From Gracilaria gracilis (taxonomy: Eukaryota; Rhodophyta; Florideophyceae; Gracilariales; Gracilariaceae): a stretch of 64,000 nucleotides of DNA. Location: assembly GCA_030374805.1 (NCBI GenBank), contig JARGSG010000183.1:806001-870000 (forward strand), written 5' to 3'. Numbering within the stretch: the first letter of the stretch is position 1; each line of letters opens with the position of its first letter. Of the stretch, positions 1 through 8,532 are shown piece by piece. Both the position numbers and the translations under genes were made by a program. The notes under the pieces are model-generated. The model was not told the origin of the DNA, searched no databases, and was given only the letters and a program-made list of their open reading frames with translations.

Positions 1-479
1 GCATCGCGCGAATCGCGCTCGAGCTCGCGCGTCACCCTTCGCCACACCTCCTTCATGTGCTCCAGAAAGGGTTCAGAAATTTCCTCAACACGGAAGCAGC
101 GTGCCCATGAGCACTAGCATGATTACAATGATCACAATGTGCCTGCCCATCGGCTCGATCCGTCGGAGCTCCGCAGAAACGGTGAGTAGGGAACGAGGTC
201 TCCGACCCCTTCTACGGACAAGCCGTTTGCCTTGAGCAGCGCAATTGTCTCTAGCGTTGACAGCTCCCTGTTGATAAACCCCTTGAACGAGTTGGGAAAC
301 TTTAGAGGCTGTAGACCAGCGACATCGCACTTGTTTTCAACCCCGTTGAGGTCTGCAAAGTCTTGAGCAAGTGAATCTGCTACGCCTTCCAAATCTTGTT
401 GCCAGAAATACGTGCGAATGTCGCGCTGTTCCATTTTACAGAATAACGCAGACCTGGCGATGTTGCTTCTTCGTACATA
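1..479. other. window edge, no supported gene
   Basis: No gene can be supported here. A minus-strand frame is open from about 470 down to 132 and reads like protein (acidic and leucine-containing, with no known domain), but it has no clear start and runs into the LINE remnant that follows. It may be the rest of a host gene cut by that insertion. I could not identify it. Confidence 0.3.
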
Positions 480-850
480 TGTGAAAGATGGTCTTTGGTG
501 TTTAAGACGATGTCTTGGCACAGATATATGTGGGACATACACCAAGTTTGCACCCTCTTGGATCTCATTTATTTGGAAAGAAGATGGTTTGTAACTGTAG
601 GCCTGGTGTTCTGAATGATGTGGACCACTACCTTCTCAGATGCCCTAAGAGAAACTTGTCAAGACGCTTGTGTCTACCTTCAAGTCGTGAACGCCAGGAC
701 AAATCCGTTTCTAGTATTGTTAGAAAATGGCCCGTTAGAGTGTTGGCCTTTCTGGTGAGAGAGCGTTTCTTTGAACAGAAACGTTCTGCACCAAGCCATA
801 ATTGAGCTAGTGCACTCATAAACAGAGAGAGAGAGAGAAGACGATGTCCC
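480..850 (+). mobile_element. LINE (non-LTR retrotransposon) 3'-end remnant, copy A
   Basis: The frame 518-805 encodes a Cys-x-Cys ... His-x4-Cys-Pro finger (CNC, then DHYLLRCPK, then LSRRLCLP), the form found at the C-terminus of non-LTR retrotransposon reverse transcriptases. The same peptide and its DNA recur at 13790-13985, 50685-51150 and 51470-51705. A GA-rich run (about 823-838) follows the coding part, as in the 50.7 kb copy. No reverse transcriptase core is present, which fits the 5' truncation usual for LINEs. The family assignment comes from the finger and copy number only. Confidence 0.6.
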
Positions 851-1829
851 CTACTCCGTACATGTGTGCTCTGATGAAATTTTGCAGCTTGACAATCACC
901 GTAACGCCGATGAGGCTCACCCATGTGACTATTGCATATTGTGCTTCCCCGCTCAGACGATCACCAACGAAAGTAAGTACTGCAAAGATGAAGTCCACTA
1001 TTGTTCCAAACGCTGTCTTCGTGCTAATCGGCCGGCTACGGGAACGGAAAACGTAGCAATGCCGTCGATCAATGCCTGCAAATAACAAACGTTGTGAGAA
1101 GATGACTGTTATAGACCCCGTCGCCAATTTCCTCACCGGCGTATCGCATCGCTACGAATATATTTGAAGATGTAGAAGACGTTTTCACACTCTTGAGATT
1201 GGAATGTGATGTACCAAAAGGTAGGAAGTCAACTTGGAGTTGGTAGCTGTGCTGGAGCAGCACTTTTGGTGTCAAGTTGACAGTCAACAATGCACGTTGT
1301 AGTGCCCTTGGGGCACGCGTAGACACTTTCGACCTGGTGGTCAGCGGCGACGCTATCCTACCCTTCAGAGAAGAGCCTTCACACTCAACTCGCCAAAATG
1401 GGCTACCTTTGATACCCTCCTTTTCTGTTCTCGCCTTTCAGAGCACAGTTTGTTGAGCGAGAGGTATTCTACGACCTGTAGATAGATATACAGTGCGTAG
1501 ATTCTCCGGCCCCCTGCCCGAACGGCGTGAACGCGACTCTGTTCCCAACTGTGCTAGATAGCTCGCCAACCATCACAGCAATGGTACATCCCATCCCGCC
1601 AACCATCACAGCAATGGTACATTCCATCCCGCCAACTTATACATACTGTACTGGTTGAAAACGTAAATCGCCTCCCATATCTCTTTTCCTCTCGTCAGAC
1701 AATCTCCGTCTCGCCTTCTAACTCCAGAATTTCCTTCATGTTTGACTCTCATAATGTTCTAAAGAGCGAACAAGTCGAAGCCTAAATACAATATAAACCT
1801 GAGCTGTGAGTTCCTTCTGGTTGCCCAAT
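851..1829. other. intergenic DNA upstream of the receptor-like gene
   Basis: No complete gene was seen. A short frame at 864-1085 contains a cysteine pattern (CDYC, then YCKDEVHYCSKRC) that loosely recalls a MYND zinc finger, but it is isolated and lacks an ATG. The stretch also holds a short tandem repeat at 1565-1636. Confidence 0.4.
1565..1636. repeat. 33-bp tandem repeat, two units plus a partial third
   Basis: Units start at 1565, 1598 and 1631, each beginning GCCAAC and carrying CATCACAGCAATGGTACAT. The first two differ at one position. The array lies about 200-270 bp upstream of the receptor-like gene. Confidence 0.85.
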
Positions 1830-3644
1830 ATGTGTCTGAAGAGTATGCGCCCCATTTCACAACTGCTCATTCTCTTGCTAATTGGTGTCAACACCGCAGA
1901 TTCTGTTTCAGTACATACTTTTCGCTGTGAAGGAAAGAATGAGTCTTCAACTAAGCACGGCACTGGAACATGTCTTGCTCGCCTCCAAGTCTACCCAGAA
2001 CAATACGAAATGTGCAAAGACAATTCGAACGTCACCTGTTATTTATTCTTGAAACAAGCACCATATATCGTACTTAATGAACCATCGTACTTCAACGAGA
2101 GCTCGAGCGCGCTTCATCTTCAATCCCCATTCAGATGTGGGTCTTACCAACAACAATTTCAGCAGCAGGGAGGTATTCGGGGAATCTCATTAGAATTGAA
2201 CAAGATATCATCATCTTCAGACGACTATTGCATGTGGGTAGGGCATACAAGCAATTGTACGTTCAACCAGCTTGTCCGTTTCATCGAAGTCATGGCCGAG
2301 AAGGGATATCGCTTCGCGATTAACAATGGATTGATTGACTTACCTTCTCGCAGGTGTCTTGCCGAAGCTGGGGCGCCATTGATCTTTGACAAAATAGCGA
2401 TATTTGGCGCGGTGACTTCAAACCCTAGCAATACGCAACAAGTTCTTCAGTTGCTTCATCCTTTTCATATGGGTACTTGGTTAATGCTTGCACTGGGTTT
2501 CGTTGTTCTTATCGCACTCCGATTGGCCATTGGAGCAAAATACCATTGGTTCCTTCCTTCGTTGAGAAAAATTAGGCCGTCTTTAACAACCGCAATTGGC
2601 AGTGGCGGAGATTCAACTTGGGTCAATGGACTAAGTGATTCTGAAAGAGAAGAACTCCGAGTAGCAATGACATTGTATCGGTCGAGTGTTGTGGCCATGT
2701 TTGCCATTCTGGCCCTTTTCTACGAGATCGCAGTGGTGAATTTTTTGTTTCAGCAAAGAAACGCTTCGATTAACATTGTGAAAGGCCCATCACAGACTGA
2801 ACATGCTCAATTCGCGGTTCCCTCAAAAAGTGCGTTAGAAGTTGTCTGGGAAAACGAAGGTATGGTCACAGATTCAGCTTTCGGAACTGCCTTTCAAGAC
2901 ATTATTGAATCTTGAAAACTAACACTCTTTGATTTTATACACAGTCACTCAGAATTGGAATCAAGATCTACCTCTTGGAAAGAGGCCATGGACAGAATGC
3001 AGCACAACGGAGGAAGGGTTTCAATGGGTGACGTCTGGGAAAGTGAAATATGTAGTGAGTTTCGCAATTCGCGGCAGGTATCTACTTTCAGGACGAGGCG
3101 AATGTGGTACGTTTGCACGTCTTTACTCGATGGGGAAGCGTTTAGCTCGATTTTATTGAAAAGGACGGACTTCGATACAGATATGCTAGTATGACATATG
3201 TGTTCCTGATTGTTGCGCTCATGGCTTCCAGATGCGATATCGATGTTTGAGACAAACAGAGAGTTGTATACTTTCAACGCAGTGTGGTACTACAATAAAA
3301 GGTGTAGTACAGCCAAAAAGGGGCAAGTGGACCGAGATATACTATCGCTCAGAATGAACGGAAGGGTAAGTTGGTTACACCAATTCCTGTATTGTTGGAG
3401 TGGACAGTACAACGAAACAGACGCTGACAGTGATTGCATGTTTACCGTGTAGATGAAGTTATTATTTGACAAGTATTTTACCGACTCCCAATGTGCAAAG
3501 CATGCAGAGTCACACATTCGACCACTAACGATTTTCATTCCCATGATGATATTCGTGTTTCCTCGGCTGGTTGGAGTCGTAATAGTCCTTTGCACAAACC
3601 TCAGAAAGCGTGGAGACGAAGTGGAGCGGGTAGAGGTACAGTAA
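1830..3644 (+). CDS. ionotropic glutamate receptor-like membrane protein, four exons
   Basis: The proposed model joins 1830-2859, 2945-3106, 3232-3365 and 3453-3644. All introns are GT-AG, with ACTAAC before the first acceptor, and give a 505-residue protein. Seen in order: a signal peptide (1-22); an extracellular region ending in a segment with SRRC near residue 172, where iGluR ligand-binding domains carry a T/S-x-x-R motif; hydrophobic M1 (about 214-235, preceded by HPFHMGTW); a 50-residue polar loop; M3 (about 284-305); a second extracellular half; and M4 (about 469-490) just after a Cys, as in iGluRs. The S1-M1-M3-S2-M4 order is the iGluR plan, but the loop between M1 and M3 shows no hydrophobic pore helix. 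It may therefore be a binding or sensor protein instead of a channel. The family call is inferred from layout and short motifs. The first ATG is used, since the frame upstream has no ATG. Confidence 0.6.
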
Positions 3645-4174
3645 TTCCAAAAGCAGTTGAAGATTAAAGTAATTTTCACGGGGGTATTTGTGACTGACTA
3701 TTTTCATGAACTTAGGCGATAGTCATAGACTTACTACGCTGGGTAGTCACATTCCTCTAAAAGCAATCAGAAACATGGTTTGAAATCTTTCGAGAAGGCA
3801 TCACGGTATTCATTCTGAGGAAAGAGGCAGAAATAGTCAGTCACAAAAGACGGCCCAGAAAAAAAAAAACTCTCATCGCTCAAGAACTAAGAATTGAGAG
3901 GCTGGGGGCGGTAGTGAGTACAATTAATTTCCATTTCCTCCCAATACTCCCAGCTATTCCAGCTGCTCTATATGTCCTAATTTGCTCAGTAAATTAACAC
4001 AACGCGCTGGAGTCTCTGACGACGTATATGTAGAAAGGTTCAAAGGAGGAACTGCACGCCCTGTGTCACGAGAGAGCATAGCGCCAATAGCTCAACCGTT
4101 TTAATAGTATACTCCGGGAGCTCTACGCATAATTTCATCTTCGGAGTCACGCAATGGAAAAGTTTCAGATGTGC
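3645..4174. other. intergenic, nothing recognised
   Basis: Non-coding spacer after the receptor-like gene. All frames are broken by stops and no repeat or RNA gene was seen. Confidence 0.5.
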
Positions 4175-4295
4175 GGGCCCCCACTCACGACATGAGTCTT
4201 GTTTTACGACACAGACAACCGCGCGAGGGCCGTGTCTGTGCGCGTACCGTGGGAGTTAGCGCCGCTACTTGTCCGCAATAAACCGATTATTGATT
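4175..4295 (-). mobile_element. LINE-related repeat, copy E (distal part only)
   Basis: Read on the minus strand this stretch aligns with 51052-51150, the tail of the LINE copy at 50.7 kb. Shared blocks in order include CTAACTCCCA, GGCCCT, GTCGTA, AACAA and ACTCATGT. It lacks the zinc-finger part and is therefore a second, independently truncated piece of the same family. No coding function remains. Confidence 0.5.
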
Positions 4296-4807
4296 GCGTC
4301 TCTAGAGCATCAAGTTAGGCGGAGAAGCTTTCGTCAATCGACGACAAATTACCTTCGTATGTGCTCAGGTTGCCAAGCACATCGAAGGTAAGACTGGGTT
4401 ACAGTCCATCGTGCCCCGTCTGGGATTGTTGCAGATTTAGCTTCTTTCAAAATCGAAGGTATGCAGACCAAAGCCAATTGAGAACTTACACGTTTATATA
4501 TGCACTGTCTTGATAGAAATATTTGGCCCAGTGGGACTACGTGATAGGGATCAGGTAACGCTTCCTATGAGTGGCCCGCAAAATTGCGATCGGTGAGGCG
4601 TGCCCACAAGAGAGAGGCGGAACTTCCGAGGTTGATGAGAACATCTTTTGTCTGCACCGGGATGATGCTCTGTGAAAGTACCGCTTAGGTACGTGAACCT
4701 AATACTACATAATTGGCTTGTGTTTCGTATGAATTTTCATGTGATTTGGCCATGAAGAACAGCACAAATCTTAGTCCGTTGACCTCGCAGTTTGCAGCAA
4801 TCAAGCC
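4296..4807. other. intergenic, nothing recognised
   Basis: Spacer downstream (3') of the metalloreductase gene. No conserved frame, repeat or RNA gene was recognised. Confidence 0.5.
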
Positions 4808-6333
4808 CTAAACAGTTTGTTTGCGGTTTTCCGCCACTTCCCCACAATACTCCACTCCTGTCGGTTTGGAAGTGTTCCAGAAGCATGGCATCCACGAAGT
4901 CAATCGCAAAGCCAAGGCCAGAAGTGGTAGTATAATTCCAACCCAGTAAATAGGCATCTGTACCAATGGACGGGACACAAATAGGAGAAATGCCACCAGT
5001 TAGTTCTCCATTCTGTTCGACAAACACCATATACATGAACTTACAATTGCTCCACCGCCTACCCAGAAACTGGGATCTGGACGATGCTTGTGAATAATTA
5101 GTCCCCAAAGTCCTTGATGAAGAGTTCCTAAGGCCAAGGCCGCGGTACCAAGCCAAGAAAAGACAGCACTAAACTCAGCCCATGAAAGAGAGGTGGCGCT
5201 CTGATCGGAGCTGTACACTGCAAGAATGGCGAACATGACATATGAACTACAATAGGGACACAGGGTCGAATGAGATGGGACGTTGTTAGTAATGATGCGC
5301 ATCGTAATAGATGGGAAGGCAAGAAAAATAGGACGTACAGGATGCCTGGCACAAAGTACAACTGCCCTTTCCAACCGTCGTCAAAGTGACTCTTCGATAT
5401 GGCTCCCGCGATTCCGTGTGCACTAGCAAATACAAATGCGGAAAGTCCAAGTTGCTTCCTTCGATTCAACCAGTTCTTCAACCACGCGGGTACGTTGTGA
5501 GCAAACTTCTTGTACAAAATCGTGAACGGCCCCGCAAGGAAGGTGATGGCGAACAGAGTGATGGATGCCTCAGCCGTAGATGCCATGAAACTAGACAACG
5601 GGAATTTATCCCATGGACGTGAGGGTTCCCCTCGAGAACCATGAATCACGTACGTTGACAATATGGAGTAGAGAAGCCAAAACGCCCACACTATGGTGGA
5701 AACAATGAAGGTACACTTGTATGCCGGGAAGAATACATGTGGTAGAGATTCCATCTGTTTGGCCGACGATGACAATGGTCCCATATAATACGGCGAGAAA
5801 CCCATGGCCGTGACGAAAGAATGCATACGATGCAAAACGGATTCATTTCGATCAGCAGCAAACGGGGCAGTGATATTGGTCGGTAGTGGCACTAACCTTT
5901 CATTGAGCTCCGTGAGAAGATTGGCGGATAGCGTGTTGAACGCCTTCACGACAGATACAGTTGGCGGAAGCAGCTTGCTCAATATGGTGGTAGACGGAAT
6001 CTGTGGCTTGGGGCGGCGAAAAATGGAGAGCGGGGTGTTCGCAACGTCGATAACAATGGCATCGTGACGGAGATGCGGGGTGATATCGAGGATGAGTGAT
6101 TCGTAAGCAGCTGACGGGATGGCCAGAATGAGAATGTCCGCCTGAGACACGGCGGCTGTGACAGGAAGGTCGAGGCATCTGCGGCTGGTGTGCGAGACGG
6201 TAAAGTATGGTGTATTGGCGGCTGTGCGAGATATGTGTTGGGCAAGAGAGGCTCCGAAATGACCGTTGCCAAGCACGACTACGTGCTCTCTCGGACGTGT
6301 GGACGTATCGAGGTTGTCGGCTGAAGTGTCCAT
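4808..6333 (-). CDS. STEAP-family NADPH-dependent metalloreductase, three exons
   Basis: STEAP proteins pass electrons from NADPH through FAD and a membrane heme to reduce Fe3+ or Cu2+ outside the cytosol. The proposed exons (minus strand) are 6333-5339, 5246-5045 and 4957-4808, with GT-AG introns and an ACTAAC branch site in the second. They encode 448 residues, close to animal STEAPs (about 460-490). Residues 1-200 form an F420/NADP oxidoreductase-like Rossmann domain with VLGNGHFGASLA at 20-31. The rest is a multi-pass ferric-reductase domain. RRKQLGLSAFVFASAH and LSWAEFSAVFSWLG...TLHQ match the STEAP heme-His helices, with the conserved His in AHGIAG and TLHQG. Start: ATG followed by a short leader before the Rossmann strand. 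The next gene upstream is the divergent FEN1. Confidence 0.9.
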
Positions 6334-7097
6334 GGTGCTGGAGGTGGGAGTGCTCCTACTCTGGTGAGTTGGGTTGGGAAGTTGTGCTGGGAAGAATCAG
6401 TTGCGGGGATTTGGTGATAGCACTAGTTAAATACTAACGCTAATAAGCAGTTGGGTGTGAGCCGATGGCTCATTGGGACGCCGCGCGTTGGGAGATGGAG
6501 ATATGCTTCACATCTTGGCGATGTATGGTATGCTGTAGGTGTACACTGATAAGAGATTCGCCTGCGTATTACCGTTGGTATATAATCGGGAGCGGAGGCA
6601 CGAAGAGCGATGCGCTGTATTTTACAGGAATCCTGTATCGACGAACGGTTTATCGCGAAGTTTGCAGCAAATGGTTCGCGTGGCGGCGGCATCGACGAGG
6701 TGCAAACAGAGTATGAGGGGGGTGGCGTTAGACAGCGGGTCCCCTCTTTGTGACAGCTGTGGCTTTCAAAGCGGCGCGCCGTTTGATAAGATAAACTTTA
6801 GATCGGGCCGTTCGCTCCTCGCGGCGTTTCTTCCCGATGCGCGACATCCCTTCAGACTCATCATTTAACGGCGTCACGCCGAGTGCTCTTGTCATGCAAT
6901 GAACTCGCGGTCACACAACCCACGTGACCCACTTCATCCCAGAATCAGCTTCTTGTACAGCACATCGACGTGCCCACGTGTACACGAAGCATCTGCACGC
7001 CCGTTTGTTTGTTTTCGCGCCAAACCACGCCGCGCCGAACCAAACGGCTGCACGTCATGCGCAACTGGCGGCAAAGCGCTCATCGGTGCGTGAGAGG
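6334..7097. promoter_or_regulatory. shared upstream region of the metalloreductase and FEN1
   Basis: A 0.76 kb head-to-head spacer between two divergent genes. It carries one exact TACCGTTGGTA (6570-6580) directly followed by TATAATC, and a diverged GATAAACTTTAGA near 6789-6801 that resembles the second recurring motif. No gene was seen inside it. Confidence 0.4.
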
Positions 7098-7232
7098 ATG
7101 CAGCCGCCTCTGCCTTCGTTTTGTTCGCCCACGTTCTGGTCGTCGCCGCTCACGTTCACCACCCCGCTCGCTCGCAATTGTTGCCACAGCCCTCGTTTCA
7201 GCGCATCTCGCCGTCGTCGCTCACGCCTCACT

Positions 7233-8429
7233 ATGGGAATTAAGGGCCTTTCCAAGCTCATTGGCGACAATGCTCCCAGAGCCGTTCACCCGCAGACTGT
7301 CGACTCTCTCTTCGGAAGGAAGATAGCAATCGATGCGTCCATGTGCATTTATCAGCTCTTAGTCGCCGTGCGAATGGGCGCTGATAATTTGACCAACGAC
7401 AGCGGCCAGGTCACTTCTCATCTCAACGGTCTTTTCTACCGCACCATACGAATGCTTGAGCTCGGTGTCAAGCCCGTCTTCGTCTTCGATGGAAAACCAC
7501 CGTCCATGAAATCCGGCGAGCTTACGAAACGAGCCGAAGCGAAGAAAGCCGCCGTGGAAGCTGCGAAGAAGGCGCGTGAGGAAGGCGATTTAGAAACGGC
7601 CGAGAAATTTTCTCGCCGTGTCAATTCGCTCACGCCCGAGATCATCGAGTCTTGTAAGCGTCTCGTACGTGCCATGGGTGTGCCGGTCGTTGAAGCACCA
7701 TGTGAGGCCGAAGCTCAATGTGCGGAACTTGTGAAGAACGGCGGCTTGTTCGCCACCGCTTCGGAAGACATGGATTCTCTTACCTTTGGTACCAATCGCC
7801 TTATTCGTTACTTGTGGGCGGGAACTGCTTCTACAGCCGCCAAGAAAGGTATCAAGCCTACCGAATTCTCGCTGGACGTTGTTCTACAGGATTTGGATCT
7901 GCCCATGTCTCAGTTCATTGATCTTTGTATTCTTTGTGGATGTGATTATGTGGACGGCATCAGGGGAGTGGGTGTGGTGAAGGCGCTCAATCTCATTAGG
8001 AAGCACCACGATCTACAGACAATTGTTGACGCTCTCAAGAACGAAAAAGCCTACACCGTTCCAGATCCCTATCCCGTGGATGCTCTTCGAAAAATGTTCA
8101 TAGAGCCGGACGTCACTCCAGCAAATGATATCCAGCTTAAGTGGAAGAAACCCAACGTAGAAGCCATCAAGAAGATTATGGTCGAAGAAAATCAATTTGA
8201 TGCTACAAAGATCGACACTGGAATCATGCGACTCCAGGTGTCAAAACAGAAGACCAGCCAAGTTCGAGTCGATTCTTTCTTCAAACGTGTGACAGCCCCA
8301 AATGAAGCCGAGAGGGCTGCCAAACGAAAAGCTGTCTTGGAGGCTACCAAGAAGGCAAAGAAGGCAAAGACTACGAAGGGGTCGGCGTCTTCAAGTAAGG
8401 GCCGGTCAAAGAAAACGAAGTCAACCTAG
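7233..8429 (+). CDS. FEN1: flap endonuclease 1
   Basis: Structure-specific 5' nuclease that removes flaps during Okazaki fragment maturation and long-patch base excision repair. The protein has 398 residues and starts MGIKGLSKLIGDNAPRA; the free Gly-Ile end is needed in this family, so this ATG is chosen for the nuclear form. The metal-binding acids are all visible: AIDAS (Asp34), VFDGKPP, EAPCEAEAQCA, SEDMDSLTF and GCDYVDGI. A PCNA-binding box, QVRVDSFF, lies at about 343-350, followed by a Lys-rich tail. The same frame is open upstream with an ATG at 7098, giving a 45-residue Ser/Arg-rich leader that could target an organelle. Single exon. Confidence 0.97.
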   Translation: MGIKGLSKLIGDNAPRAVHPQTVDSLFGRKIAIDASMCIYQLLVAVRMGADNLTNDSGQVTSHLNGLFYRTIRMLELGVKPVFVFDGKPPSMKSGELTKRAEAKKAAVEAAKKAREEGDLETAEKFSRRVNSLTPEIIESCKRLVRAMGVPVVEAPCEAEAQCAELVKNGGLFATASEDMDSLTFGTNRLIRYLWAGTASTAAKKGIKPTEFSLDVVLQDLDLPMSQFIDLCILCGCDYVDGIRGVGVVKALNLIRKHHDLQTIVDALKNEKAYTVPDPYPVDALRKMFIEPDVTPANDIQLKWKKPNVEAIKKIMVEENQFDATKIDTGIMRLQVSKQKTSQVRVDSFFKRVTAPNEAERAAKRKAVLEATKKAKKAKTTKGSASSSKGRSKKTKST

Positions 8430-8532
8430 GTTTAGTAACTATACACATAGATTTTGTATAACCTTGACCTGCATTATATCTTCCTTCAGGTGTGTTCAGC
8501 AATTTTCCAGTTTCGCCAAACGCCCAGCAGGG

